Counted from the stretch's first letter, positions 17,239-26,854 are shown. The stretch: 64,000 nt of DNA from Xanthomonas sp. DAR 80977 (GCF_041240605.1 NZ_CP162487.1:4533001-4597000), one strand, 5' to 3'. Numbers and translations: made by a program. Notes: generated from the sequence alone by a model not told the origin.

Positions 17239-17874
17239 ATGAACATCGCCCTGATCGGCGCCACCGGCAATATCGGCCGCCACATCGCCCACGAAGCCCT
17301 GCGCCGCGGCCATGCGGTCACCGCCCTGGTCCGCCGCACGCAGCCGCTGCCGCCGGAACTGGACGGCGCCAAGATCGTGGTCGCCACGCTGGACGACGCC
17401 GCCGCGCTCGCCGCCGCGGTCCGTGGCCACGACGTGCTGGCCAGCGCCTACGGCCCCAGTGCCGCGGCCGCCGACACGATCCCGGCCGTGGCCCAGACCC
17501 TGATCGACGTCGCCCGCGACGCCGGCGTGCAGCGCCTGCTGGTGGTCGGCGGCGCCGGCAGCCTGGAAGTGGCGCCGGGCGTGCAGCTGGTGGACACGCC
17601 GAACTTCCCCGACGCCTACAAGCCCTACGCGCTGGCGCACCGCGCCTCCCTGCAGCACTTGCAGGCCGCCGCCGACCTGGACTGGACCTTCTTCGCACCG
17701 GCCGCCGAGATCGGCCCCGGCGCGGCGCGCGGCGGCGCGCGCACCCAGGCCACCGCACTGCTCAGCGATGCGCAGGGCCACAGCGCGATCAGCTACGCCG
17801 ACTACGCCAGCGCGTTCGTCGACGAGATCGAGCGCCCGCAGTACCTGCGCCAGATCGCCACCGCCGCGTACTGA
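17239..17874 (+). CDS. NAD(P)-binding oxidoreductase (NmrA/SDR-like)
   Basis: A 211-aa Rossmann protein with the nucleotide motif IGATGNIGRHIAHEAL at residues 5-20. LLVVGGAGSLEV and the TFFAPAAEIGPG segment are typical of atypical short-chain dehydrogenases of the NmrA / BVR-B-like group. The ATG has GGAG 8 bases upstream. It is divergent from a LysR regulator, the usual arrangement for a quinone or aldehyde stress-response gene; the substrate is unknown. Confidence 0.88.
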   Translation: MNIALIGATGNIGRHIAHEALRRGHAVTALVRRTQPLPPELDGAKIVVATLDDAAALAAAVRGHDVLASAYGPSAAAADTIPAVAQTLIDVARDAGVQRLLVVGGAGSLEVAPGVQLVDTPNFPDAYKPYALAHRASLQHLQAAADLDWTFFAPAAEIGPGAARGGARTQATALLSDAQGHSAISYADYASAFVDEIERPQYLRQIATAAY

Positions 17875-18016
17875 GTCGCAACCCCGGGCGCGCTGCGGCG
17901 GGTCTGCCATGGCCGCCCACGCAGCCGCCCGACCGCGCCGCGGCCGCACACGGTCGCGGCCCGATTGCCGCACGCCATGCCGATGCAGGGCGTCGCCTTC
18001 CACGATGGAGTTCCGC

Positions 18017-18961
18017 ATGCCTTCCTTTGCGTTGTCGCGCCTCGGCGCGGCGCTGATCCTTGCCCTCGGCATCACCGGCGCCGGCGCGGCGCATGCCACC
18101 ACCGGCGCCCCGGCCCAGGCCGCCCCGGCCGGCACCGCGACGCCGCCGGCGGCCGCGCCGCTGCAGGTGCAGGTCTACCATCCGGACGCGAACGCGATCT
18201 TCGGCGTCGCCTCGGTGCTGGTCAGCGGCGCCAGGGACGCGGTGCTGGTCGATGCGCAGTTCTCCGCTGCCGATGCGCGCGCACTGGTCGCGCGGATCCG
18301 CGCCTCCGGCAAGCGCCTGACCACGATCTACATCAGCCACGGCGATCCGGACTACTACTTCGGCCTGGACGTGCTCACCCAGGCGTTTCCGCAGGCCAAG
18401 GTGCTGGCCAGCCCCGCGACCGTGGCGCATATCCGCCAGACCCAGGCGCAGAAGCTGCAGGTGTGGGCGCCCAAGCTCGGCGCCGAGGCGCCGCAGCGCA
18501 TCGTGCTGCCGCAGCCGCTGCGCGGCGACCGCCTGCTGCTGGAAGGCCGCGAACTGCAGATCGTCGGCCTGGACGGCGCGAGCCCGGATCGCACCTTCGT
18601 GTGGATTCCCTCGGTCAGCACCGTCCTCGGCGGGATCCCGGTCGTGGCCGGCGAACACGTGTGGATGGCCGACACGCAGACCCCGGCATCGCATGCGCAA
18701 TGGCTGGCCACGCTGCAACGGATCCAGGCACTGCAGCCGCAGCGGGTGATTCCCGGCCACTTCGCGCCCGGCGCGGCGCAGGACCTGGCCGCGGTGCGCT
18801 TCACCGCCGACTACATCCGCGCCTTCGACCAAGAAACCGCCAGGGCGAAGGACGCGGCCGCGCTGGTCGCGGCGATGCAGCGGCGCTATCCGCAGCTGGG
18901 CGGCGTGGAGGCGCTGCAGCTCAGCGCGAAGGTGGCCAAGGGCGAGATGCGCTGGCCCTGA
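18017..18961 (+). CDS. Secreted MBL-fold protein with altered metal-binding motif
   Basis: A 314-aa protein with a signal peptide (MPSFALSRLGAALILALGI, cleaved near AHA) and a metallo-beta-lactamase fold. The usual HxHxDH is replaced by ISHGDPDYYFG, so the first His and the Asp are kept, while the second and third metal ligands are Asp and Tyr. A later PGHFAPG and ADTQ segment remain. This subgroup is widespread in proteobacteria but lacks a defined substrate. The ATG at 18017 sits 6 bases after GGAG, better than the ATG at 18005 that overlaps it. It lies 143 bases after the oxidoreductase gene and may belong to the same LysR regulon. Confidence 0.82.
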   Translation: MPSFALSRLGAALILALGITGAGAAHATTGAPAQAAPAGTATPPAAAPLQVQVYHPDANAIFGVASVLVSGARDAVLVDAQFSAADARALVARIRASGKRLTTIYISHGDPDYYFGLDVLTQAFPQAKVLASPATVAHIRQTQAQKLQVWAPKLGAEAPQRIVLPQPLRGDRLLLEGRELQIVGLDGASPDRTFVWIPSVSTVLGGIPVVAGEHVWMADTQTPASHAQWLATLQRIQALQPQRVIPGHFAPGAAQDLAAVRFTADYIRAFDQETARAKDAAALVAAMQRRYPQLGGVEALQLSAKVAKGEMRWP

Positions 18962-19065
18962 GCCGGCGCAATGCGCTGGCGCCGAGCAGGCAGGCGCAAT
19001 GCGCCGGCGCCAAACCGGCGATCGGCGCGCGGCGGCGGACACCGGCGCCCGTGCCGCTGCGCGGC

Positions 19066-20127
19066 TCAGCGGAACAGCCGCCCCTGCGTCTGCACCGGCT
19101 CGGGTTCGTGGAAGCCGGCCAGGCCGACGCCGACCAGGCGGTAACGCGTGGACGCGGGCAGGTCGACGCGCTGGCGCAAGGCCAGCGCGATATCGGTCAA
19201 CGCCTGCAGCGAATCCGGCGGCTGCTCGGGGGTGAAGCTGCGGGTCAGGATGCGGAACTGCGCGGTCTTCAGCTTCAGCACCACGGTGCGCGCGACGCGC
19301 TCGGTGCGGCGGGTGGCGTTCCAGGTCTTTTCCGCCAGCAGCCGGATCGCCGGCTCCAGCGCGTCCAGCGCCAGGTCTTCGGCGAAGGTGTCCTCGGAAG
19401 AAATCGACTGCACCTGCTGGTCCGCTTCCACCGGGCGCTCGTCGATGCCGCGCGCACGCTGGTACAGGCGCAAGCCGAAACTGCCGAAGCGCGCTTCCAG
19501 TTCGGCCTCGCCGTGCGCGCGCAGGTCGCCGACGGTGACGATGCCCAGCGCCGCCAGCTTGGCCTGCATCACCTTGCCCACGCCGTGCACCTTGCTGACC
19601 GGCAGCGGCGTCAGGAACGCCTCCACCTGGTGCGGGCGGATCACGAACTGGCCATCGGGCTTGCGCCAGTCCGAGGCGATCTTGGCCAGGAACTTGTTGG
19701 GCGCGATGCCGGCCGATGCGGTCAGCTGGGTTTCCTCGCGGATCTGCGCGCGGATGGCCTGCGCGATCTCGGTGGCGGTGGCGAGTTCGCCCTTGGGCGC
19801 GGTGACGTCGAGATAGGCCTCGTCCAGCGACAGCGGCTCGATCAGGTCGGTGTGGCGCTGGAAGATCTCGCGCACCTGCCGCGACACCGCCTTGTAGCGC
19901 GCGAAATCCGGCGGCACGAAGATCGCGTCCGGACACAGCCGCTCGGCGCGCAACGCCGGCATCGCCGAGCGGATGCCGAACACGCGCGCCTCGTAGGACG
20001 CGGCGCAGACCACCGAGCGCATGCCGCGCCACGCCACCACCACCGGCTTGCCGCGCAATGCGGGATCGTCACGCTGCTCCACGGACGCGTAGAACGCATC
20101 CATGTCGACGTGAATGATCTTGCGCAT
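19066..20127 (-). CDS. dinB: DNA polymerase IV
   Basis: Y-family translesion polymerase of 353 aa. Catalytic acidic residues are Asp8 (HVDMDAFYASVEQ) and Asp102-Glu103 (PLSLDEAYLDVT). The steric-gate region, the helix-hairpin-helix KVHGVGKVMQAKLAALGI and the little-finger domain (SISSEDTFAEDL) follow. The C-terminal QGRLF matches a beta-clamp binding motif. It is expected to be SOS-inducible, but no clear LexA box was seen in the 200 bases upstream. Confidence 0.95.
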   Translation of the reverse strand: MRKIIHVDMDAFYASVEQRDDPALRGKPVVVAWRGMRSVVCAASYEARVFGIRSAMPALRAERLCPDAIFVPPDFARYKAVSRQVREIFQRHTDLIEPLSLDEAYLDVTAPKGELATATEIAQAIRAQIREETQLTASAGIAPNKFLAKIASDWRKPDGQFVIRPHQVEAFLTPLPVSKVHGVGKVMQAKLAALGIVTVGDLRAHGEAELEARFGSFGLRLYQRARGIDERPVEADQQVQSISSEDTFAEDLALDALEPAIRLLAEKTWNATRRTERVARTVVLKLKTAQFRILTRSFTPEQPPDSLQALTDIALALRQRVDLPASTRYRLVGVGLAGFHEPEPVQTQGRLFR

Positions 20128-20334
20128 CTGCCCTGCACCCTACGCCAGCGAACGGTAGCGGCATGATAAGCCAGGCCTGCGCATGCGCCGAGAATGCATG
20201 CCTTGATCCGGCTCAGCGCGCCGCACTGCAGCAGTGTCTACGCTACGCGTGCGTACGGATAAAACGTTTGATTGAAAGCGCAGGCGTCGTGCACGCTTGC
20301 GCGCCTCGACTGTCTGCCCTGGGAATTTCTGCTC

Positions 20335-20850
20335 ATGAGCCGCCTCACTTCGTATTCACGCGAACAACTCCTCGCCAGCGCGCGCGGCGAACTGTTCGGC
20401 GCCGAGGCCGGACGCCTGCCCAACGATCCGATGCTGATGTTCGACCGCATCACCCACGTCGACGACAGCGGCGGCGCCCACGGCAAGGGCGTGATCCGCG
20501 CCGAGCTCGATGTGCGCCCGGACCTGTGGTTCTTCGGCTGCCATTTCATCGGCGATCCGGTGATGCCCGGCTGCCTGGGCCTGGATGCGATGTGGCAGTT
20601 GACCGGCTTCTTCCTGACCTGGATCGGCGCGCCCGGCCGCGGCCGTGCGCTGGGCGTGGGCGAAGTGAAGTTCACCGGACAGGTACTGCCGAGCGCCAGG
20701 CAGGTGGTCTACGAGATCGACATCAGCCGGGTGATCAACCGCAAGCTGGTGATGGCGGTGGCCGACGGCCGCATGTCCGTGGACGGCCGCGAGATCTACC
20801 ACGCCAGGGACTTGCGCGTGGGCCTGTTCACCTCGACGGAGGCGTTCTGA
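20335..20850 (+). CDS. fabA: 3-hydroxydecanoyl-ACP dehydratase/isomerase
   Basis: A 171-aa hot-dog-fold enzyme that dehydrates 3-hydroxydecanoyl-ACP and isomerises trans-2 to cis-3-decenoyl-ACP, the branch point to unsaturated fatty acids. His70 and Asp84 (FFGCHFIGDPVMPGCLGLDAMW region) sit at exactly the E. coli positions. The ATG at 20335 gives the family length; an in-frame ATG at 20272 would add 21 residues. The stop overlaps the fabB start (TGATG at 20848-20852), so the pair is translationally coupled. Confidence 0.96.
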   Translation: MSRLTSYSREQLLASARGELFGAEAGRLPNDPMLMFDRITHVDDSGGAHGKGVIRAELDVRPDLWFFGCHFIGDPVMPGCLGLDAMWQLTGFFLTWIGAPGRGRALGVGEVKFTGQVLPSARQVVYEIDISRVINRKLVMAVADGRMSVDGREIYHARDLRVGLFTSTEAF

Positions 20851-22058
20851 TGCGCCGCGTCGCGATCACCGGCATGGGCATCACCTCGTGCCTGGGCAAC
20901 GACCTGGACACGGTCTCGCGCGCGCTGCGCGACAGCCGCCCGGGCATCCGCTTCAACGCCGAAGCCGCCGAACACGGCCTGCGCAGCCAGGTCGGCGGCG
21001 ACGTGCAGCTGGACCTGGAGGCGCTGATCGACCGCAAGCTCAAGCGCTTCATGGGCGATGCGTCGGCGTATGCGTACCTGGCGCTGCGCGATGCGATCGC
21101 CGATGCGGGCCTGGACGAGGCCGTGGTCAGCGACGTGCGCACCGGCCTGATCGCCGGTTCCGGCGGCGGCTCCAGCCACTGGCAGGTGGAAGCGGCGGAC
21201 CTGCTGCGCAACCGCGGCGTGCGCAAGGTCGGCCCGTACATGGTGCCGCGCACGATGTGTTCGGCGGTCTCGGCCAGCCTGGCCACCGCGTTCAAGATCA
21301 AGGGCGTCAGCTATTCGCTGTCGGCCGCCTGCGCGACCTCGGCGCACTGCATCGGCGCGGCGGCGGACCTGATCCGCCACGGCCAGCAGGACGTGATGTT
21401 CGCCGGCGGCGGCGAGGAGCTGGACTGGACCATGAGCCTGATGTTCGATGCGATGGGCGCGCTGTCCAGCGGCTTCAACGATCGCCCGGCGCTGGCCTCG
21501 CGTCCGTACGACGCCGAGCGCGACGGCTTCGTCATCGCCGGCGGCGGCGGCATGCTGGTGCTGGAGGACTACGAACGCGCGGTGGCACGCGGCGCGCGCA
21601 TCCATGCCGAGCTGCTCGGCTACGGCGTGACCTCCGACGGCGCCGACATGGTCGCACCGTCCGGCGAAGGCGCGGTGCGCTGCATGCGCATGGCGATGCA
21701 GGGCGTGGACGCGCCGATCGACTACCTCAACACGCACGGCACCTCGACCCCGCTGGGCGACGTCACCGAGCTGGGCGCGGTGCGCGAGGTATTCGGCGAC
21801 GCGGTGCCGCCGCTGTCCTCGACCAAGGCGCTGTCCGGGCATTCGCTGGGCGCGGCCAGCGTGCACGAGGCGATCTATTGCCTGCTGATGATGCGCGACG
21901 GCTTCATCGCCGGCTCGGCCAACATCGACGCGCTGGATCCGCGCGCCGAGGGTTTCCCGATCGTGCGCGAGAGCCGTGAGGCGACGCTGCGCACGGTGAT
22001 GTCCAACAGCTTCGGCTTCGGCGGCACCAACGCCGCGCTGGTGTTCGGCAAGCCCTGA
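20850..22058 (+). CDS. fabB: Beta-ketoacyl-ACP synthase I
   Basis: A 402-aa thiolase-fold condensing enzyme that elongates cis-3-decenoyl-ACP and other acyl-ACPs. The catalytic triad is Cys161 (SLSAACATSAH), His296 (NTHGTSTPLGD) and His331 (SGHSLGAASVHE). The glycine-rich C-terminus NSFGFGGTNAALVF is complete. Partnership with FabA is the classical anaerobic unsaturated fatty-acid route. Confidence 0.96.
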   Translation: MRRVAITGMGITSCLGNDLDTVSRALRDSRPGIRFNAEAAEHGLRSQVGGDVQLDLEALIDRKLKRFMGDASAYAYLALRDAIADAGLDEAVVSDVRTGLIAGSGGGSSHWQVEAADLLRNRGVRKVGPYMVPRTMCSAVSASLATAFKIKGVSYSLSAACATSAHCIGAAADLIRHGQQDVMFAGGGEELDWTMSLMFDAMGALSSGFNDRPALASRPYDAERDGFVIAGGGGMLVLEDYERAVARGARIHAELLGYGVTSDGADMVAPSGEGAVRCMRMAMQGVDAPIDYLNTHGTSTPLGDVTELGAVREVFGDAVPPLSSTKALSGHSLGAASVHEAIYCLLMMRDGFIAGSANIDALDPRAEGFPIVRESREATLRTVMSNSFGFGGTNAALVFGKP

Positions 22059-22112
22059 TCGGGCCTGGGCACGGCAGCGGCAGGGGCGTCCTGCCGCTGG
22101 CCGCCGGCAACG

Positions 22113-22958
22113 TCAGCGCTCCAGTTGCCTGTCGTCGCGGCGCTTCTTCTCGTCCTCGTCCTTGGTCCGTTCCTTTTTGGGCGGCGGCGCGGATGGTGGC
22201 GGTGGCGGTGGCGAAGCAGGCTTCGGTGGCGGTGCCGGCGGCGGCGTGTGCTGCGCCGCCTGCACCACCGTCTCCGGCTTCGGTGGCCACCACGACGAGG
22301 CGGACGTCGATGGCGGCGGGGACGCGCTCGACTGGTGCGTGGATTCGCGCCAGCGGCGATCCTCCTCGTCGCGCCGCTGCTGCTCCGCCAGTTCCTTGTT
22401 GCGCTTGGGGTTGAGCGCATCCGGCGGCGGCGCCTGGTACATGCGCTCGCCCGGCGGAATCCATTGCGACTGCACCGGCGCCTCCACCGCAGGCTGCGCC
22501 GGCTGGTAGCCGCGGGTCTCGGCGATGCGTGGCGGGATCAGCTGGCGCTTGAGCGCCTCGGGCACCGGCGCCGGCGCGGATGGCGACGCCTGCGGTTGCT
22601 GCCGCCAGCGTGCGCGGTCGCGGGCCCAGGGCCGGCCGCGGTAGTGCGCGTCCCAATAGGGATCGACGGCGAACCCGATGACCGGCGCGATGGCGCCATC
22701 GCGCGCGTCGAACTCGACCACGCCGGCCGGCAGCCATCCGCGCGCCTCGCGCCAGCGCACGTCGCACCACGAAAAGTCGTTGATGCAACCGTAGACGGTG
22801 AGGCTGTCGCCGCTCACCACCGTCGCCACGCGCGGATATTCGTTGGCCGGGCCGGCGCGCAGATTGGCGCCGCTGCGGGCGAAGCCGCTGCCACTCTGCG
22901 CCATCACCGGTGCGGCGGCCGCCAGCAGTAGCGGCGCCATCCAGATGCCTCGTTTCAT
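22113..22958 (-). CDS. Secreted SH3-domain protein with proline-rich tail
   Basis: A 281-aa exported protein with a signal peptide (MKRGIWMAPLLLAAAAPVMA). A bacterial SH3 domain spans about 25-85 (SGANLRAGPANEYPRVATV, GDSLTVYGC, WCDVRW, GWLPA). A short DPYWDAHYRGRPW segment precedes a long Pro/Ala/Gln-rich region and a highly charged Lys/Asp/Glu/Arg tail. SH3b domains bind peptidoglycan or metals; the low-complexity tail suggests a cell-envelope spacer. The exact role is unknown. Confidence 0.82.
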   Translation of the reverse strand: MKRGIWMAPLLLAAAAPVMAQSGSGFARSGANLRAGPANEYPRVATVVSGDSLTVYGCINDFSWCDVRWREARGWLPAGVVEFDARDGAIAPVIGFAVDPYWDAHYRGRPWARDRARWRQQPQASPSAPAPVPEALKRQLIPPRIAETRGYQPAQPAVEAPVQSQWIPPGERMYQAPPPDALNPKRNKELAEQQRRDEEDRRWRESTHQSSASPPPSTSASSWWPPKPETVVQAAQHTPPPAPPPKPASPPPPPPSAPPPKKERTKDEDEKKRRDDRQLER

Positions 22959-23277
22959 GCCGAACCTCCTGTGCCTGGCCGGCCCTGTGGCCGGCGTTTC
23001 TTCCCTGGGCTCGTGCGAGCCATCGCGTTCGGCGATGTTCTAGCACGCCGATGCGCTAAGGGCCTGTTAACCCGATCGGGCCAGGCCGTGTCTGGGCACA
23101 TGCGCGGCAGGAAGAAACGCAAGAAGCCGATGCCACCAGAGACGGAGCGATTGCGCCGCCGTATGCGTGCGCAAGCGCGCGCCGTCGGATTGCGGCGCGC
23201 AACACGCGGATGTGCGCGCTATCGCCGCCTGCTCGTGCCTCGCCACGCCGCATGGGTTGCGACGCGGCGCGCGCGAA
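22959..23277. other. Gene-free gap between SH3 protein and oligopeptidase A
   Basis: This holds the promoter side of the SH3 gene and the downstream side of prlC. A GC hairpin GCCGGCCCTGTGGCCGGC (near 22978-22995) is visible without a T run. No gene was supported. Confidence 0.6.
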
Positions 23278-25302
23278 TCAGCCGGCCATGCCGCTGTGCC
23301 GCAACAAGGCCTCCAGTTCCGGCGCGCGGCCGCGGAAGGCGGTGAAGTTCTCCAGCGCCGGGCGGCTACCGCCGCGCGCCAGGATCTCCTGCAGGAAACG
23401 CGCGCCGGTGGCCGCCAACTGGTCCGGCGCTTCCTCGAACGCGGCGTAGGCGTCGGCGCTGAGCACCTCGGCCCACTTGTAGCTGTAGTAGCCGGCGCCG
23501 TAGCCGCCGGCGAAGATATGGCTGAACTGATGCGGGAAGCGGTTCCATGCCGGCGGCCGGTTCACCGCGACCTCGTCGCGCACGCGTTCGAGCAGCTGCA
23601 GCATGCTGTCGCCGGCGGCATCGAAGGCGTGGTGCAGTTGCATGTCGAACAGCGCGAATTCCAGCTGGCGCACGGTGAACATGCCGCTCTGGTAGTTCTT
23701 CGCCGCCAGCATCTTGTCGAACAGCGCGCGCGGCAGCGGCTGCCCGCTGTCCACGTGCGCGGTCATCGCCTGCAGCCGCGGCCATTCCCAGCAGAAGTTC
23801 TCCATGAACTGGCTGGGCAGCTCCACCGCGTCCCATTCCACGCCGTTGATGCCGGCCACGCCGAGTTCGCCGACCTGGGTCAGCAGCTGGTGCAGGCCGT
23901 GGCCCATCTCGTGGAACAGGGTGGTGACTTCGTTGTGGGTGAAGGTGGCCGGCTTGCCGTCGCTGCCGCGGCCGAAGTTGCACACCAGGTACACCAGCGG
24001 CGTCTGCACGCCGTCGGCGCGGTCGCGGCGATTGCGGCAATCGTCCATCCAGGCGCCGCCGCGCTTGCCCTCGCGGGCGTACAGGTCGAGGTAGAACTGC
24101 CCGACCAGGCGGCCATGCGCATCGCTGACGCGGAAGAAGCGCACGTCCGGATGCCACAGCGGCGCGCTGTCCGCCTGCACCTGCAGGCCGTACAGGTCGC
24201 CGATGACGCCGAACAGGCCGTCCAGCACCTTCGGCTCGGTGAAATACAGCTTCACTTCCTGCTCGGAGAAGCTGTAGCGCGCCTGCTTGAGCTTTTCGCT
24301 GGCGTAGGCCAGGTCCCAGGCCTGCAAGTCGTCCAGGCCCAGGTGCTCGCGCGCGTACGCCTCCAGCTCGGCGCGGTCGCGCTGCGCGTACGGCTTGGCG
24401 CGCGCGGCCAGGTCGCGCAGGAAACCCAGCACCTCGTCGGGGCTTTGCGCCATCTTGGTCGCCAGCGAATACTCGGCGTAGCTGGCGAAGCCGAGCAGGC
24501 CGGCCAGTTCGGCGCGCAGCGCCAGGATACGCCCGATCGCCGCGCTGTTGTCCAGCGCCGGCTCGCCGAACTCCGAGGCGCGGATCGCGTTGGCGCGGTA
24601 CAGGGTCTCGCGCAGCGCGCGGTCGTCGGCGTACATCTGCACCGGCAGGTAGCACGGCATCTGCAGGGTCAGCTTCCAGCCGGCCTGGCCGTCCTTGTCC
24701 GCGGCCGCGCGCGCGGCGGCGATCACGTCGTCGGGCAGGCCGGCCAGGCGCGCACTGTCGTCGATCCGCAGCGACCACGCATCGGTGGCGTCGAGCACGT
24801 TCTGCGAGAACTTCGCCGACAGCGCCGACAGTTCCTCCTGGATCGCGGCGAAGCGCTGCTTGTCGGCATCGCCGAGTTCGGCGCCGCCCAGGCGGAAATC
24901 GCGCAGCGCGTTGTCCAGCACCTTGCGCCGCGCGGCGTCGTAGCCGGCGGCCTCGGGCGCGGCGGCCAGCGCGCGGTATTGCGCGAACAGCGCCAGGTTC
25001 TGCCCCAGCGCGCTGGAGAAGCGCGTCACCTTGGGCAGGTTGGCGTTGTAGGCCTCGCGCAGTGCCGGGGTGTTGACCACGCCCTGCAGGTGGTTGACCT
25101 GGCCCCAGGCGCGCCACAGGCGCTCGGTGGCGTCGTCCAGTGGCACCACGAAGCTGTCCCAGCTCACCGGTGCGACCTGTTCGGCCTGCGCGACCGCGGC
25201 CTCGGCGGCGGCCAGCAGCGTGTCGATCGCCGGGCCGATGTGCTCGGGCTGGATCGCATCGAAGCGCGGCAGGCCGGAAAAATCGAGCAGGGGGTTGGTC
25301 AT
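23278..25302 (-). CDS. prlC: Oligopeptidase A (M3 zinc peptidase)
   Basis: A 674-aa cytoplasmic thermolysin-like peptidase that degrades oligopeptides, including cleaved signal peptides. The zinc motif TTLFHEMGHGLHQLL is near residue 463, with the third ligand Glu in the following NGVEWDAVELPSQFMENFCWE helix region. Length and motif position match E. coli OpdA (680 aa). The start MTNPLLDFSGLPRFD is family-typical; extension to 25380 is not. The gene ends with the characteristic LEALLRHSGM. Confidence 0.95.
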   Translation of the reverse strand: MTNPLLDFSGLPRFDAIQPEHIGPAIDTLLAAAEAAVAQAEQVAPVSWDSFVVPLDDATERLWRAWGQVNHLQGVVNTPALREAYNANLPKVTRFSSALGQNLALFAQYRALAAAPEAAGYDAARRKVLDNALRDFRLGGAELGDADKQRFAAIQEELSALSAKFSQNVLDATDAWSLRIDDSARLAGLPDDVIAAARAAADKDGQAGWKLTLQMPCYLPVQMYADDRALRETLYRANAIRASEFGEPALDNSAAIGRILALRAELAGLLGFASYAEYSLATKMAQSPDEVLGFLRDLAARAKPYAQRDRAELEAYAREHLGLDDLQAWDLAYASEKLKQARYSFSEQEVKLYFTEPKVLDGLFGVIGDLYGLQVQADSAPLWHPDVRFFRVSDAHGRLVGQFYLDLYAREGKRGGAWMDDCRNRRDRADGVQTPLVYLVCNFGRGSDGKPATFTHNEVTTLFHEMGHGLHQLLTQVGELGVAGINGVEWDAVELPSQFMENFCWEWPRLQAMTAHVDSGQPLPRALFDKMLAAKNYQSGMFTVRQLEFALFDMQLHHAFDAAGDSMLQLLERVRDEVAVNRPPAWNRFPHQFSHIFAGGYGAGYYSYKWAEVLSADAYAAFEEAPDQLAATGARFLQEILARGGSRPALENFTAFRGRAPELEALLRHSGMAG

Positions 25303-25363
25303 CGCGGCAGTCTCGGTAGCGGGGGAAGGGCCGGCGGCGCCGGCCATGGTCGGGATATGGCGG

Positions 25364-26467
25364 TCAGGCCAGCGCGGCACAAGCCAGCGGCGGCAGTCCG
25401 GCGCCGGCCACCGCCGCGGCCAGCTGCGCGTCGGCCTGCGCCACGTCGATGTCGTGCTCGCGGTACCAGTCCGGCCGGTAGTAGCTGTGTCCGTAGCGCT
25501 CGCCGCTGTCGCACAGGATGGTGACGATGGAACCGCTGCGGCCCTGCGCGCGCATGCGCGTGGCCGCGTGCAGCACGCCGACGAAGTTGGTGCCGGTGGA
25601 CCCGCCCACGCGCCGGCCCAGGCGCGCGCTGACGTAGCGCATCGCCGCCAGGCTCAGCGCATCGGGCACCTTGACCATCGCATCGACGCAGCTGGGAATG
25701 AAGCTCGATTCCACCCGCGGCCGGCCGATGCCCTCGATGCGCGAACCGCCGGTGCTGGCCAGGCCGGCATAGTCGCGCCCGGCCAGCGCCTCGCGGTAAC
25801 CGTCGAAGAACACCGACACCTCAGGATCCGCGCACAGGATGGCGGTGGCGTGGCGGCGGTAGCGCACATAGCGGCCGAGCGTGGCGGCGGTGCCGCCGGT
25901 GCCGGGACTGCACACGATCCATTCCGGTACCGGGTGCGGCTCTTCCTGCATCTGCCGGAAGATCGACTCGGCGATGTTGTTGTTGGCGCGCCAGTCGGTG
26001 GCGCGCTCGGCGTACAGGAACTGGTCCATGAAATGACCGCCGGTCTCGCGCGCCAGTTGCACCGAATCGGCATGCAGGTCGCAGGCGCGTTCGACCAGGT
26101 GGCAGCGCCCGCCCTGGAACTCGATCGCGGCGATCTTCTCCGGCGAGGTCGCCGCCGGCATCACCGCGATGAACGGCAGGCCCAGCAAGCGCGCGAAATA
26201 GGCTTCGGACACCGCGGTGGAGCCGCTCGAAGCCTCGATCACCGGCCGCCCCTCGCGCAGCCAGCCGTTGGCCAGCGCGTACAGGAACAGCGAGCGCGCC
26301 AGGCGGTGCTTGAGGCTGCCGGTGGGATGGCTGGACTCGTCCTTGAAGTACAGGTCGATGCCGGGGAAACCGGGCAGGTCCAGCGGAATCAGGTGGGTGT
26401 CGGCCGAGCGGTTGAAATCGGCTTCGATCTTCTGGATGGCGTTGGCCACCCAATCGCGAGGGGTCAT
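25364..26467 (-). CDS. PLP-dependent cysteine synthase / cysteine desulfhydrase family protein
   Basis: A fold-type II PLP enzyme of 367 aa. The PLP lysine is Lys53 in HPTGSLKHRLA, followed by the substrate loop ASSGSTAVSEA and the phosphate-binding glycines in SPGTGGTAATLGRY. Insertions and length match the Cds1-type L-cysteine desulfhydrases (release of H2S, pyruvate and ammonia) better than CysK (about 310 aa). The ATG at 26467 was chosen since MTPRDWVANAIQKIE begins the homologous part. It is separated by 61 bases from prlC on the same strand. Confidence 0.87.
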   Translation of the reverse strand: MTPRDWVANAIQKIEADFNRSADTHLIPLDLPGFPGIDLYFKDESSHPTGSLKHRLARSLFLYALANGWLREGRPVIEASSGSTAVSEAYFARLLGLPFIAVMPAATSPEKIAAIEFQGGRCHLVERACDLHADSVQLARETGGHFMDQFLYAERATDWRANNNIAESIFRQMQEEPHPVPEWIVCSPGTGGTAATLGRYVRYRRHATAILCADPEVSVFFDGYREALAGRDYAGLASTGGSRIEGIGRPRVESSFIPSCVDAMVKVPDALSLAAMRYVSARLGRRVGGSTGTNFVGVLHAATRMRAQGRSGSIVTILCDSGERYGHSYYRPDWYREHDIDVAQADAQLAAAVAGAGLPPLACAALA

Positions 26468-26600
26468 GGCGGTGCGCAGGGCGGAAAAATCGCGTCCACG
26501 ATACACGCCCGCCCCGCGCCCCGCCGCTGCCCCGGGGCGGCGCGGCGTGGCGACGTTCACCTGGCTGCGGCTGCGCCGGGCGGCAGGGCCGCGGCGCCGC

Positions 26601-26813
26601 TCAGCGCGCCACGACGCCGAAGCCGGCCTCGCCGATCGCGCGCGCGATCGCCGCCGCGTCGGTGCGGGCCTCGTCGTAGTCGACGCCGACGCGCCCGCCC
26701 TCCAGCACCACCTCGGCCGCGGCGACCCCGGCGCTGGCTTCCAGCACCCGTTGCAGCCGCGCCGAGCAGCCGCCGCAGGTCATGCCCTGGACCGTGAGTT
26801 CGATGTGGCGCAT
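26601..26813 (-). CDS. copZ: Heavy-metal-associated domain protein (CopZ-like copper chaperone)
   Basis: A 70-aa single ferredoxin-like HMA domain with the metal site GMTCGGC at residues 10-16. It is expected to carry Cu(I) in the cytoplasm and pass it to the ATPase encoded just upstream (41-base gap, same strand). It is the third gene of the cueR-copA-copZ unit. Confidence 0.88.
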   Translation of the reverse strand: MRHIELTVQGMTCGGCSARLQRVLEASAGVAAAEVVLEGGRVGVDYDEARTDAAAIARAIGEAGFGVVAR

Positions 26814-26854
26814 TGCGGTGTCCTCGTTGGAATGTCGGTGTCGCCGCGCCGCGC

